From NCBI GenBank assembly GCA_913031135.1, contig CAJWEH010000003.1, positions 1-60,833 on the forward strand: 60,833 bases of DNA, in the 5' to 3' direction. This document shows, one piece after another, positions 26,638 through 36,631 of this stretch (position 1 is its first letter; the number at the start of each line of letters is the position of its first letter). The notes under the pieces are model-generated. The model ran no database searches and was not told the DNA's origin. It saw only the letters and a list, made by a program, of their open reading frames with translations. Origin of the DNA: an uncultured Puniceicoccaceae bacterium (GTDB lineage Bacteria > Verrucomicrobiota > Verrucomicrobiia > Opitutales > Coraliomargaritaceae). The position numbers and the translations under genes are program-made.

Positions 26638-27393
26638 ATGTCAGATCAAAATGATACAATTTTGCTAGGCGTGAATGTAGATCATTCAGCATCGCTTCGG
26701 CAGGCTCGTTATAAAGACAACTCAGAGCATATCTTAGCTGAGCCGAGTGTGTTGAATTTCACGCTATTATGTGAGTCTGCTGGTGCAGATGGAATTACGA
26801 TGCACTTGAGAGAAGATGCGCGCCATGTTCAAGCGTTTGATGTGCATTCGGTAAAAAGTGCGATTCGGACGCGATTGAATCTAGAAATGGCTTGTTCGGA
26901 AGAGATGATGAAGTTCGCCTTAGAAGTTCAGCCACATTCGGTTTGTTTGGTCCCTGAAAATAGAGAAGAGGTTACAACTGAAGGTGGCTTAGATCTTGTT
27001 AAAAATTACAATAAAGTAGCCGAGGTCATCAAAGTGATGAATGCAAGTGGGATTCATACAAGTTTATTTATTGATGCAGATGCAGAACAAATTAATAGAG
27101 CGGCTGAATTAGGAGCACCTTGGATTGAGTTACATACGGGTGCTTTCTCCCATGCTTTTTCGGAGGGAGTTTGGGAACAAGAGTGGAATCAATTATCCGA
27201 AGCAGCAAATCTTGCACAATCACTGAATTTGGTTGTGAACGCTGGTCATGGAATCAATTATCAGAATATCAAGCAGATTCGCAAGTTGCCATATCTCAAT
27301 GAATTAAATATCGGGCACTCAATTGTTAGTCATGCTCTATTTGTTGGAATTGAAAATGCGGTTCGTAAAATGAAAGACTTGATGAATCCATGA
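26638..27393 (+). CDS. pdxJ: Pyridoxine 5'-phosphate synthase
   Basis: A 251-residue TIM-barrel enzyme that makes pyridoxine phosphate from 1-deoxyxylulose 5-phosphate and 3-amino-2-oxopropyl phosphate. Signatures are GVNVDHSASLRQARY at the start, DGITMHLREDARH, and LVVNAGHGINYQN near the end. It starts seven bases after recJ. It indicates the DXP-dependent route to vitamin B6. Confidence 0.96.
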   Translation: MSDQNDTILLGVNVDHSASLRQARYKDNSEHILAEPSVLNFTLLCESAGADGITMHLREDARHVQAFDVHSVKSAIRTRLNLEMACSEEMMKFALEVQPHSVCLVPENREEVTTEGGLDLVKNYNKVAEVIKVMNASGIHTSLFIDADAEQINRAAELGAPWIELHTGAFSHAFSEGVWEQEWNQLSEAANLAQSLNLVVNAGHGINYQNIKQIRKLPYLNELNIGHSIVSHALFVGIENAVRKMKDLMNP

Positions 27394-27425
27394 TATCCAC
27401 GTATTATTTTGTTAAAGCGTGATTA

Positions 27426-28997
27426 ATGGATCTGGTTCCTATTTTAGATAATACAAGTGCACTTTCTTTAGAAAAAAGAAGGCTAAAAGATACAGAATCT
27501 GAGTATTTCGCCATGAAGCATGTTGGTGAAAAAATTGCTCATGAAATCTTATCTGATTTTAGAGAACTGAAACCGGTTCCCGAAAACCTGTCTGTTTTGG
27601 CTTTAGTTGGTAAAGGTAAAAATGGAGGTGACTGCTTATTAACTTGTGATTATTTAATGAGAGCACTACCCAGGGCGAAGGTACATGTGGTTCTTTTGTC
27701 AGCCGAATCAACATTAGACCCTCTGTGCAAAAAGGCATTTAAAGAAGTCGAACAACGGTGCCGAGTGCATGTTATGGGTGAAGATTTTGATCAAGAGTCA
27801 TTTCTAAAAGTACTCGATGCTATGGTGGCTGAATATGGTTCGATAAACCTTTGTTTAGATGGGTTGTATGGTCTTGGTTTTCGTTTGCCCTTAGAAACAT
27901 CTGTTGCCCAATTGCTAGAATCGGTTAATGCTTATGATGAAATTGATGTTCGAGCATCTGTTGATATTCCAAGTGGTCTTTCTCAAGGAGATGAAACCTG
28001 TTTTTTTCGCTCTGATTTTTCCTATATGGCTGGAACTGCCAAGCAGGTGTTTTTTAGTCTTAATGCAGCTATTGGTAGGGTTCGTTTTATCGATATTGGT
28101 TTATATGATGAGCAGGTCCTTTTAGAAAATGAGGGGCGAGAGCATTACTTATGTCCGACTTACTTGAAGCAGTTGTCTTGTTTGAGACCTTCAAATGTAG
28201 AGAAGAGATCGTTTGGCCACCTTTTTATTCTAGGAGGTTCTCAGTTTATGCCAGGGGCCTTACTTATGACGGTACAAGCAGCGATTCAATCAGGGGTTGG
28301 ATTGGTCACGGTTTTTGCTCCGGGTTCAATTGTCCCCACTTTATCTGCTCAGGTTCCTGAAGCTATTTGGATAGCATTGCCTGAAACAGTTGTTGGTAGC
28401 ATCAATACAAATGCAAGCGATATCATTTTAGAAATGATTGCTAGTGCGACAGCCATCGTATTAGGACCTGGCTTAGGTAGTAATCGAGAAACAGAATTTG
28501 TGGTTCAACAATTAATTAATAGAGCTAATATTCCTATTGTATTGGATGCAGATGCTTTAATGCCACGCGTATTGGAAAGCATTCATAAGAGAAAATCTAT
28601 TGGCTCTAATCAAATTATTTTAACTCCTCATATGGGAGAATTTTTAAGGATGTTTAAACTTTCTAGGGTCAATTTAGGAACTAAAGCATTTTTAAGTTTA
28701 ATTAAAACTATGGATGTAACCGTTGTTCTTAAAGGAGCAATAACACGGATTTGTGATGGGGAGCAGTTATTGTTGAGTTCTCGAGGTGGTCCTGTGTTAT
28801 CGAGAGGTGGCAGCGGTGATATGTTGGCGGGTATCATAGGTTCAAGAATAGCTCAGAAGAATATCGATCTTTTAGCAGCTGCAGCTCTAGGTGTTTTGAT
28901 TCATGGATGTGCGGCTGAGCTTTTGGCGCGTGAGCAAGGACAAACCTTTGTTCGTACAACTGATCTCTTAAAGTATTTGCCTAAAGTGTTACGTTAA
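27426..28997 (+). CDS. nnr: Bifunctional NAD(P)H-hydrate epimerase/dehydratase
   Basis: A 523-residue Nnr (YjeF) protein repairing hydrated NAD(P)H. The N-terminal epimerase half (to about 230) contains GKGKNGGDCLL (the family form is GNGNNGGDG) and DGLYGLGFRLPL. The C-terminal ADP-dependent dehydratase half has FILGGSQFMPGAL, LGPGLG, ILTPHMGEF and GGSGDMLAGIIGS. The first signature is less conserved than usual, so epimerase activity is a little less sure than dehydratase activity. It lies 32 bases after pdxJ. Confidence 0.92.
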   Translation: MDLVPILDNTSALSLEKRRLKDTESEYFAMKHVGEKIAHEILSDFRELKPVPENLSVLALVGKGKNGGDCLLTCDYLMRALPRAKVHVVLLSAESTLDPLCKKAFKEVEQRCRVHVMGEDFDQESFLKVLDAMVAEYGSINLCLDGLYGLGFRLPLETSVAQLLESVNAYDEIDVRASVDIPSGLSQGDETCFFRSDFSYMAGTAKQVFFSLNAAIGRVRFIDIGLYDEQVLLENEGREHYLCPTYLKQLSCLRPSNVEKRSFGHLFILGGSQFMPGALLMTVQAAIQSGVGLVTVFAPGSIVPTLSAQVPEAIWIALPETVVGSINTNASDIILEMIASATAIVLGPGLGSNRETEFVVQQLINRANIPIVLDADALMPRVLESIHKRKSIGSNQIILTPHMGEFLRMFKLSRVNLGTKAFLSLIKTMDVTVVLKGAITRICDGEQLLLSSRGGPVLSRGGSGDMLAGIIGSRIAQKNIDLLAAAALGVLIHGCAAELLAREQGQTFVRTTDLLKYLPKVLR

Positions 28998-29048
28998 TGG
29001 ATTTATTATTTTGCTAATCTAAAATTAGTTATTTAAATTGAATCTAAA

Positions 29049-30191
29049 ATGGTTCATTCGCATTCGATTTCTAATTCTAGTGAGTTGTCAGAAAGGCATG
29101 CATTACTCATTCTTAATGCCTTGCCATCGATTGGTCCTATTTCATGTAAACGCTTATTAAGTGCTTTTTCAGGAGATGCTAGAAAAGTTTTTCAGGTTGA
29201 TCGGAAAACCTTACTCAGGGTTCAGGGGATTGGCGAAGTCGCGGTTGAAAAAATCTTAAATTGGAGCGCTTATTTTGATTTAAATAAAGAGGAACAATTC
29301 ATGCAGGATCGTTCAATTTCTTTTTGTTTAATAAAAGATGACGGTTATCCAAACCTATTGAAAAAAATTTATGATCCGCCAATCGGCTTATATTGTTTAG
29401 GAAATAAGGCTATTTTTAAAAAACCCAGTGTAGCAATCGTCGGAACTCGCATAGTTTCATTATATGGGAAAAATCAGGCGCGTAAAATTGCCTCCAGCCT
29501 AGCTAAGTTGGGTTTTTGCATTGTCAGTGGATTGGCTAGAGGAATCGATTATGAAACACATTATGGAGCCTTAGCAGTAGGTGGTTCATCAATCGCTGTT
29601 TTAGGAAATGGATTAGATATTATTTATCCTCCTGAACATCACGACTTATATCAATCGCTTGAGAAGGAAGGTCTTATTGTCAGTGAATTTCCTTTTGGGA
29701 GGCGGGCTGATAGACAAAGCTTCCCTATGCGTAATCGTATTATAGCAGGCTTATCAGAGGGTACAATAGTTATTGAAAGTGGAGTGAAGGGCGGGAGTTT
29801 AATCACAGCCAATTTTGCACTAGAGTATGGTCGTGCAGTTTTTGCGATTCCTGGAAGGTTAGATGCTTTGCAGAGCCAAGGTTGCTTAGCCTTAATTAAA
29901 GAAGGTGCTACGATGTTAACGTCCCTTAAGGATATCACAAATGAACTCCAACATTTTGAAAGAATTCAGGCGGTGGGCTTTAATAATACCATAAGCAGTA
30001 GAGGAGAATTGTCGGATCTCGAACAAGAGTTATTTTCGCTTTTTTTGGATGGAAGTCGATTCACTCCAAGTGCTTTAGCGGAGCATTTAGATCGAAATAT
30101 GAGTGAATTGAATGCAACTTTAATACAGCTTGAACTTAAACACTATATCAAAAGGTCCTTAGATGGTTACTATGAGATTAATATCATTTAA
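29049..30191 (+). CDS. dprA: DNA-processing protein DprA
   Basis: A 380-residue DprA with an N-terminal helix-hairpin-helix region (NALPSIGPISCKRLLSAFSG), the central Rossmann domain (VGTRIVSLYGKNQARKIA, SGLARGIDYETHYGAL, AVLGNGLDIIYPPEH), and a C-terminal winged helix (TPSALAEHLDRNMSELNATL). It loads RecA onto incoming single-stranded DNA in transformation. Last gene of the yajC run. Confidence 0.95.
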   Translation: MVHSHSISNSSELSERHALLILNALPSIGPISCKRLLSAFSGDARKVFQVDRKTLLRVQGIGEVAVEKILNWSAYFDLNKEEQFMQDRSISFCLIKDDGYPNLLKKIYDPPIGLYCLGNKAIFKKPSVAIVGTRIVSLYGKNQARKIASSLAKLGFCIVSGLARGIDYETHYGALAVGGSSIAVLGNGLDIIYPPEHHDLYQSLEKEGLIVSEFPFGRRADRQSFPMRNRIIAGLSEGTIVIESGVKGGSLITANFALEYGRAVFAIPGRLDALQSQGCLALIKEGATMLTSLKDITNELQHFERIQAVGFNNTISSRGELSDLEQELFSLFLDGSRFTPSALAEHLDRNMSELNATLIQLELKHYIKRSLDGYYEINII

Positions 30192-30267
30192 TCGATCCGT
30201 CAGAATAACTAAACTTTTAGGATTTGTTTTAGCTTTTATCCCAATCGATGCAGGCTGAATTTATTGT

Positions 30268-30296
30268 AAAAACAAATGACCTTTATTAGGACATTT
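30268..30296 (-). terminator. Terminator after dapL
   Basis: On the minus strand a nine-position stem with one A-A mismatch (30274-30282 with 30288-30296, loop TTATT on the plus strand) is followed by GTTTTT. It starts five bases past the dapL stop codon and may also stop dprA transcripts from the other side. Confidence 0.45.
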
Positions 30297-30300
30297 TGAA

Positions 30301-31545
30301 TTAAAAGTGAAAGGTATACTTCGAAAGGCGATTTTCAATCTCTTGAGTTATTTCATTTTCAGCGACTTTCCCTTGAGCTTTGAAGGTAACAGAAAAGCGC
30401 ACGTAATGACCGCAATCATCCCATGGAACGGTGCTAATCAATTCATTAGTGATGAGCCATTGAGAAAAGGCTTCCCCGTTTTCAAAAGTATAGGTTTCAT
30501 TATTGATCTCGGCTGATTTTGGGGATTTCACATAAAGGAAAAAGCTGCCATTTGGTTTTACTGCAGAGAATCCATTATTATTAAGTGCCTGAATGAGTGA
30601 GTCCATTCTACGTGAGTACTTTTGTGCAATTTCTTCGGTAATTTCAGGACGATTAAGTGCTGTTGCAGCCGCTTCTTGAATAGCTAAGAATTGGCCTGAG
30701 TCGGAATTATCTTTCATATCACCATAAGCTTTTACGATTAAAGGGTTTCCGACAACAAATCCAATTCGCCAGCCAGTCATATTAAAGCTTTTAGACAGTG
30801 AGTGTAGCTCGACTGCTACGTCTTTCGCACCTGGAATTTGAAAGATTGAAATCGGATCACCTTCAAAAACCAAGGATGCGTAAGCTGCATCTTGAATAAT
30901 GATAAGATCATTTGCCTTAGCGAATGCGACGGCTTTTTCTAGGAAGCTTATAGTTGCAGAGGCGCCCGTTGGATTATTGGGATAATTGATGACTAATATT
31001 TTGGCTTTCTCTAGAACATTTTCTGGAATCGAGTCCAAATCAGGTAAAAAATTATTTTCAGCTTCTAGCGGTAAATTGTAGACCTTCCCACCATAGAATT
31101 TTGCATGAGTTCCAAGTACTGGATACCCTGGTACCGTCATGAGGACGTAGTCCCCTGGATTTATGAAGCAAGCGGGCATCATTGTTAAAGCTGTTTTTGA
31201 GCCAATGGAGTGAATGATTTCAGTTTCAGGATCTATGTTTTCAACTTTAAAAACATTTTTCATGTATTGCGCAGCTGCATTTTTAAATGAACCACCACCA
31301 TTATCAGCATAGCCTCGATTTTCTGGACGGTTTGCGGCAGTGGTTAACGCTTCGATGACTACAGGGTAAGCCATTTCATCTGGTTCCCCAACCCCCATAT
31401 CAATCAATTCGACATTAGGCTTCGCTTCACTTGCTGCCTTTTTTGCACGTTTAATTTTTTCAAATTTATAAATGGCCGTGGATTTTCCGTATTGATTACC
31501 TCCGATTCTCTCTGCAAATAATTCTTGAATGTATGGATCGCTCAT
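30301..31545 (-). CDS. dapL: LL-diaminopimelate aminotransferase
   Basis: A 414-residue class I aminotransferase of the DapL type. The PLP lysine lies in HSLSKSFNMTGWRIGF near residue 250; VINYPNNPTGA and the N-terminal GVGEPDEMAYP are characteristic. It converts tetrahydrodipicolinate straight to LL-diaminopimelate, bypassing the succinyl steps, as known from Verrucomicrobiota, Chlamydiae and plants. lysA lies about 18 kb away. It is divergent from panC. Confidence 0.92.
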   Translation of the reverse strand: MSDPYIQELFAERIGGNQYGKSTAIYKFEKIKRAKKAASEAKPNVELIDMGVGEPDEMAYPVVIEALTTAANRPENRGYADNGGGSFKNAAAQYMKNVFKVENIDPETEIIHSIGSKTALTMMPACFINPGDYVLMTVPGYPVLGTHAKFYGGKVYNLPLEAENNFLPDLDSIPENVLEKAKILVINYPNNPTGASATISFLEKAVAFAKANDLIIIQDAAYASLVFEGDPISIFQIPGAKDVAVELHSLSKSFNMTGWRIGFVVGNPLIVKAYGDMKDNSDSGQFLAIQEAAATALNRPEITEEIAQKYSRRMDSLIQALNNNGFSAVKPNGSFFLYVKSPKSAEINNETYTFENGEAFSQWLITNELISTVPWDDCGHYVRFSVTFKAQGKVAENEITQEIENRLSKYTFHF

Positions 31546-31620
31546 AATTTTTGTATGTGTATTAAATTATATTTTGTTTGTTAAAATCAAACTTTCGTAA
31601 AGAATAATCGTTAAAAAAAT

Positions 31621-32463
31621 ATGCAAGTTATTGAATCAATTGAAAAAATGCAATCGATGGCTATTAGCCTACGCTTAGAAGGTCATTTAATTGGTTTTGT
31701 TCCCACGATGGGCTGTTTGCATCAAGGTCATCTGTCCTTGATCGATCGGGCTAAGAATTCTTCGGATAAGGTAATTGTCTCAATATTTGTGAATCCTACC
31801 CAATTTGGTCCCAATGAAGATTTCGATCGTTATCCTCGCTTGCTCAAAGAAGATTTGAAATTGTGTGAGGAGGCAGGGGTCGATATTGTTTTTTGCCCAT
31901 CTATGAATGATATGTATCCAGAGGGGTATTCAACGTATGTGGATGAGGTATTCGTTGGAAAAGATTTGTGCGGAATTTCTCGTCCTAATTTCTTCAGAGG
32001 AGTTTCTACTATTTGCGTTAAATTATTTAATTTAGTGCGTCCCGATTTTTCTTACTTTGGGAAAAAGGATGCGCAACAATGTGCAGTGATTAAAAAGGTC
32101 GTGAACGATTTAAATATTGCTACGGAAATTATTGAATGTGAAACGGTGCGTGAACCCGATGGGTTGGCGATGAGTTCTAGGAATCGATATTTAACGGAGG
32201 CTCAAAGAGCGGATGCACTCGCTATTTCTAAAGCCTTATTTCATGCTAAAGATATGGTTGCTAATGGTGCTGATAACGCCGATCGAATCATCGCTGAAAT
32301 CACTCACGAATTAGCTAAGTTTCGGCGTATTCGTATTATTTATGTCCAAGTGGTCGATTCAGTTTCTATGAAAGCAGTCCGTACAATTCTTCCAAAGAAA
32401 ACTATCGTTTGTGTGGCTGCTTGGGTGGATGAAGTTCGATTAATTGATAATATAGAGCTTTAA
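31621..32463 (+). CDS. panC: Pantothenate synthetase
   Basis: A 280-residue PanC that joins pantoate and beta-alanine with ATP. Motifs are VPTMGCLHQGHLSLI (the HIGH-like signature), NPTQFGPNEDFDRYPR, YFGKKDAQQ and MSSRNRYL. panD, which makes the beta-alanine, is in the same window at 46648. nadB starts 14 bases later. Confidence 0.96.
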   Translation: MQVIESIEKMQSMAISLRLEGHLIGFVPTMGCLHQGHLSLIDRAKNSSDKVIVSIFVNPTQFGPNEDFDRYPRLLKEDLKLCEEAGVDIVFCPSMNDMYPEGYSTYVDEVFVGKDLCGISRPNFFRGVSTICVKLFNLVRPDFSYFGKKDAQQCAVIKKVVNDLNIATEIIECETVREPDGLAMSSRNRYLTEAQRADALAISKALFHAKDMVANGADNADRIIAEITHELAKFRRIRIIYVQVVDSVSMKAVRTILPKKTIVCVAAWVDEVRLIDNIEL

Positions 32464-32477
32464 TATATTCATTTAGA

Positions 32478-34091
32478 ATGGAGGATCTTAGAAAATTTGA
32501 TGTTATTGTAGTTGGTAGTGGAATTGCTGGATTGAGCTTTGCGCTCAAGTCTGCGGATAATGGTTATAAAGTTGCCATCATCACTAAGAAAGATTCTCAA
32601 GAGTCGAATACAAATTATGCGCAAGGAGGTATTGCTTCAGTCACCTCTCACTCCGATGAAGTAGAATTACATGTCAAAGATACTTTAGAGGCTGGAGATG
32701 GATTATGTGACCGTTCTGTAGTTGAACAGATTTTAAAAGATGGTCCAAAGGGGATCGATGCATTGGTTCAAAAAGGGGTGGCTTTTTCTCAATTGGAAGA
32801 TGGTCGAATTTCTCTTGGAAAGGAAGGAGGGCACTCAAAGCGACGAATCCTTCATGTGAAAGATATGACGGGAAAGGCAATAGAACAAGCCTTGCTCCAC
32901 TCAGTAAAAAATAATCCATTAATTGAATCATTTGAGCACCATTTTGCGATTGAACTCATCACGGTTAATAAGTTGAAAAAAAGTGAGCAAGTCTCTAAGG
33001 AGCTGAATCGAGTGCTCGGTTTGTTTGTCTTAGATGTGAACTCAAATCAAGTGGAGACTTATGAAGCAAAGGCGGTACTTTTAGCCACTGGCGGAATTGG
33101 ACAAATCTATCAATTTACGACCAATCCATCAATAGCGACGGGGGACGGCATAGCGATGGCTTACAGGGCGGGGGCGAATATTAAGAATATGGAATTTATC
33201 CAGTTTCATCCAACGGCATTTTATTCTCAGAAAAGAGAGCGATTTTTGATTTCTGAAGCTTTACGAGGCGAAGGAGGTATTATTCGAAATTTTTCCGGTG
33301 AGGCATTTATGCATCGGTATGATTCGAGAAAGGATTTAGCTCCTAGAGATATTGTTGCACGATCCATCGATTCTGAAATGAAGCAGTCGGGGGTACCTCA
33401 TTTGTGGTTGGATGCAACGCAAATAGGTTTAGCTACATTACAAAAGCGTTTCCCAAATATATACAATTACTGTGAAGCACGTGGTATTGCTATTGAAAAA
33501 GATTGGATTCCAATCGTACCAGCAGCCCATTATTTATGTGGGGGTGTGATGACTGACCTCAACGGGGAGTCATCCTTAGCAGGTTTACATGCCTGTGGTG
33601 AAGTTGCTTGCACGGGTTTACATGGGGCGAATCGTTTAGCTAGTAATTCCTTATTGGAGGCAGTTGTAATGGCAAATCGAGGTGCGGACGCAATTAAAAG
33701 CTATTTAGATAAGACAGAGCCCATTTCACTAAAATCAATTCGTTGGATCGATGGTGATTTAGAAATTTCAGACGAGCGGGTTGTTGTGAGTCATAATAAT
33801 GAAGAGTTGCGGCGAACGATGTGGGATTATGTTAGTATTGTTCGAACCAATAAGCGATTAGAGCGAGCGCTGAATCGTCTGAATAATTTAGAAAAAGAAA
33901 TTAATGAGTATTACTGGAATTTTAAGGTGGATGTTCGTTTATTGGAATTAAGAAATATGATAACCGTTTCAAAGCTGGTGATCGAGTGTGCCCAAAAGAG
34001 ACAAGAGAGCAGAGGGCTACATTATACTTTAGATTATCCTCAAAAGTTAGAGGAAGCGGTGGATTCTATTATTGCCAAGCAGATAAAATAA
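32478..34091 (+). CDS. nadB: L-aspartate oxidase
   Basis: A 537-residue FAD enzyme oxidising aspartate to iminoaspartate, the first step of NAD synthesis. The FAD loop is VVGSGIAGLSFALK (about 11-24); EGGHSKRRILH, QFHPTAFY, RGEGG and HGANRLASNSLLEAV are the family motifs that separate it from fumarate reductase flavoproteins. The helical C-terminal domain is complete. nadA and nadC are not in the window. Confidence 0.95.
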   Translation: MEDLRKFDVIVVGSGIAGLSFALKSADNGYKVAIITKKDSQESNTNYAQGGIASVTSHSDEVELHVKDTLEAGDGLCDRSVVEQILKDGPKGIDALVQKGVAFSQLEDGRISLGKEGGHSKRRILHVKDMTGKAIEQALLHSVKNNPLIESFEHHFAIELITVNKLKKSEQVSKELNRVLGLFVLDVNSNQVETYEAKAVLLATGGIGQIYQFTTNPSIATGDGIAMAYRAGANIKNMEFIQFHPTAFYSQKRERFLISEALRGEGGIIRNFSGEAFMHRYDSRKDLAPRDIVARSIDSEMKQSGVPHLWLDATQIGLATLQKRFPNIYNYCEARGIAIEKDWIPIVPAAHYLCGGVMTDLNGESSLAGLHACGEVACTGLHGANRLASNSLLEAVVMANRGADAIKSYLDKTEPISLKSIRWIDGDLEISDERVVVSHNNEELRRTMWDYVSIVRTNKRLERALNRLNNLEKEINEYYWNFKVDVRLLELRNMITVSKLVIECAQKRQESRGLHYTLDYPQKLEEAVDSIIAKQIK

Positions 34092-34100
34092 GATTCGAAA

Positions 34101-34754
34101 ATGACGAAAAAGGAACGCGCTGTTTTTATTGATACATATTTGGAAAAAAAATATCCAGAGACACCGATTCCATTAGATCATAGTGATGACTACACTTTAT
34201 TAATAGCGGTCTTACTATCCGCGCAATGTACCGATGAGCGAGTCAACCAAGTAACCCCCTATTTATTTAAAAAAGCGAATAATCCCTTTGATATGATTCG
34301 TCTTTCGCAGAAGGAAATAGAAGGTATCATTCGTCCCTGTGGACTCGCACCGATGAAGTCGAAAGGGATTTTTAACCTTTCAAAAATTTTAGTTGAGCAG
34401 TACGGGGGTGCAGTACCTCAAGATATGAAGCTCTTAGAATCTTTGCCTGGCGTTGGCCATAAGACTGCCTCTGTGGTGATGGCTCAAGCGTTCGGAGTTT
34501 CAACATTTCCAGTGGATACGCATATCCATAGATTGGCTCAAAGGTGGGGATTAACCTCTGGAAAAAATGTTAAACAAACAGAAATTGATTGTAAGCGTTT
34601 ATTTCCTAAGGAACGTTGGAATAAATTGCATTTACAAATTATTTTCTATGGGAGAGAATATTGTTCTGCAAGAGGCTGCCAAGGATTGACTTGTGAATTG
34701 TGCCGTTTACTCTATCCAAATCGTAAGCACCCTAAAAAGGTTAAAAAACCTTGA
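34101..34754 (+). CDS. nth: Endonuclease III
   Basis: A 217-residue base-excision glycosylase/lyase acting on oxidised pyrimidines. The helix-hairpin-helix ends in LPGVGHKTASVV with catalytic K121; the catalytic Asp is D139 in VDTHIHR. The C-terminal cluster cysteines are C188, C193, C198 and C201, spaced CX4CX4CX2C instead of CX6CX2CX5C. The enzyme is otherwise standard. The iron-sulfur cluster may be bound differently or absent. It starts nine bases after nadB. Confidence 0.93.
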   Translation: MTKKERAVFIDTYLEKKYPETPIPLDHSDDYTLLIAVLLSAQCTDERVNQVTPYLFKKANNPFDMIRLSQKEIEGIIRPCGLAPMKSKGIFNLSKILVEQYGGAVPQDMKLLESLPGVGHKTASVVMAQAFGVSTFPVDTHIHRLAQRWGLTSGKNVKQTEIDCKRLFPKERWNKLHLQIIFYGREYCSARGCQGLTCELCRLLYPNRKHPKKVKKP

Positions 34755-34801
34755 GTCTTAATAAGCATGGTTTGACTAATTCGATCGGTAGAAAATAGCA
34801 T

Positions 34802-35107
34802 ATGATTCAAAAAATTACAGAAATTTTTAAACGATTAAACTTATGGTTTAGCATACCAATTTTTCTGTTATTTTTCCTAATTTTTTTCTTTTCAGGGTTA
34901 ATTTTTCGGACCTACCAAGAATTAAAGAGCTTTCAACAAAGGGAATACCGATTAGAGCAACGATTGGCTGAGACAGAAGCAGAGTTTCGGCGTAAGGAGG
35001 TCTATTTTAAGCGTCTGCTTGAAGACGATGAATTTCTTGAGCGTGTGGCACGACAGCGCTTAGGCTATGCTCGTCCAGACGAATTGATTTTTCGTTTTAC
35101 GGAGTAG
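34802..35107 (+). CDS. FtsB/DivIC-like septum protein
   Basis: A 101-residue protein with one membrane helix (about 18-36) followed by a coiled coil (about 38-70) and a short conserved tail (LERVARQRLGYARPDELIFRF) that fits the septum formation initiator family. It would act in the division complex with FtsL and FtsQ. It precedes the UDP-sugar pyrophosphorylase gene by 75 bases and may have its own promoter. Confidence 0.82.
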   Translation: MIQKITEIFKRLNLWFSIPIFLLFFLIFFFSGLIFRTYQELKSFQQREYRLEQRLAETEAEFRRKEVYFKRLLEDDEFLERVARQRLGYARPDELIFRFTE

Positions 35108-35182
35108 GGATCTACTGGCTTTTAATAATTTAAGTCGATCAAGGATTGCTTCTTTATCAAAATCGCTTAGCTAAGATTCAGT

Positions 35183-36625
35183 ATGGAAATGAGTCAGGAA
35201 GCGTTAGAATTAAAAAGTTATTTTCAAAGCTACGGGCAAGGGCATGTATTTGATTATTTTGAGCAATTGAATGCGGATCAAAAAGACCAATTGATTGAAC
35301 AGCTGAAAGGGATTCACTTAGAGGAGTTGGATGGATTGATTCAAACGCACGTATTGAAAACAGAAGCGACAGGAGGGATGGATTATACACAACTCAGTCC
35401 GTCTAATTATATTCCATACCCTACAAATGATGAAACCCAAGCCTTATGGGATGAAGCAGAGGTCATTGGGAAGCAGGCCATTAAAGGCGGAAGGGTGGCT
35501 GCTTTTACTGTAGCAGGCGGTCAAGGGACTCGCCTAGGTTTTGATGGGCCAAAGGGAACGTTTGAAATTGCGCCAATCAGTAGAAAATCTTTATTTGAAG
35601 TTTTTGCTGATAAAATTTCGAGGGCATCAGAACGATTTGAAACACGGATACCTTGGTTTATAATGACGAGTCAATTGAATCATCAAGCAACCATTGAACT
35701 ATTTAAAGATCATGCTTTTTTTGGTTTTGATCCAGAGTCGATTCATTTTTTCTCTCAAGAATTAATTCCTTCTGTTAATTTACAGGGAAAAATTATATTA
35801 GAAGAGCAGGGGAAAATTGCGATGGCACCAAATGGACACGGTGGTTCATTGAGGGCTTTATCTAAGAGTGGCTCAATCGAACGAATGCGTGAACAAGGGA
35901 TTGATATACTCAGTTATTTTCAGGTCGATAATCCTATGATTTCTTGCATCGACCCTACTTTTGTAGGATTTCATGTTATGAATCAGTCTGAGCTATCAAG
36001 CAAGATGGTGGCAAAGACTTATGCTTCTGAAAAAGTGGGTTTATTTTGTAATTACAAAGGAAGAGATATGATTGTTGAGTATAGTGATTTACCCCAATCA
36101 TACCAAGAGCAATTGGCTCCGGATGGAGCGCTTTTATATAATGCTGGCAATGTGGCAGTTCATCTTTTTGATCGGGATTTTATTGAGCGATTAGGCAATG
36201 AATCGAGTGAGGAGAAACTAGCCTTTCATAAAGCTTTTAAGAAAATTCCTTATTATGATGGGGAGAAGGGTATGCTTCAAACAGAGCAAAATAATGGCGT
36301 TAAATTTGAAATGTTTGTGTTCGATGCCTTACCTAAAGCAAATCATTCGATTATCGTAGAAGGGCTTAGGGAAGATACTTTTAGTCCCGTAAAAAATGCT
36401 GAAGGCGTCGACTCTCCCCAAAGCTGTAAGGATGCTATGAGTCGTCAGGCGCTTCGTTGGTTGAATAAAGTTGAGGCTCAAGTGAATTCCGATCCATCAG
36501 ATGAGACGATCGTTACGGTTGAAATGAATTTTCGTTTTGCAATGGATGAATCTGATTTTATAGATCAGTGGAATAAGCTTGAAACAAAGCCGGAGATTAA
36601 AGATGGATGCATTATTGGAGAGTAA
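35183..36625 (+). CDS. UDP-sugar pyrophosphorylase, UDPGP/UAP1 family
   Basis: A 480-residue enzyme of the eukaryote-like UDPGP family. The nucleotide loop is VAGGQGTRLGFDGPKGTF (110-127), followed by MAPNGHGGSLRAL and the QVDNPM stretch that holds the metal-binding Asp. The pattern is closer to UDP-N-acetylglucosamine pyrophosphorylase (UAP1) than to bacterial GalU. Whether the product is UDP-GlcNAc, UDP-Glc or UDP-Gal cannot be decided here. A phosphohexomutase gene follows after six bases, so the pair makes sugar-1-phosphate and activates it. Confidence 0.87.
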   Translation: MEMSQEALELKSYFQSYGQGHVFDYFEQLNADQKDQLIEQLKGIHLEELDGLIQTHVLKTEATGGMDYTQLSPSNYIPYPTNDETQALWDEAEVIGKQAIKGGRVAAFTVAGGQGTRLGFDGPKGTFEIAPISRKSLFEVFADKISRASERFETRIPWFIMTSQLNHQATIELFKDHAFFGFDPESIHFFSQELIPSVNLQGKIILEEQGKIAMAPNGHGGSLRALSKSGSIERMREQGIDILSYFQVDNPMISCIDPTFVGFHVMNQSELSSKMVAKTYASEKVGLFCNYKGRDMIVEYSDLPQSYQEQLAPDGALLYNAGNVAVHLFDRDFIERLGNESSEEKLAFHKAFKKIPYYDGEKGMLQTEQNNGVKFEMFVFDALPKANHSIIVEGLREDTFSPVKNAEGVDSPQSCKDAMSRQALRWLNKVEAQVNSDPSDETIVTVEMNFRFAMDESDFIDQWNKLETKPEIKDGCIIGE

Positions 36626-36631
36626 ATTTTA

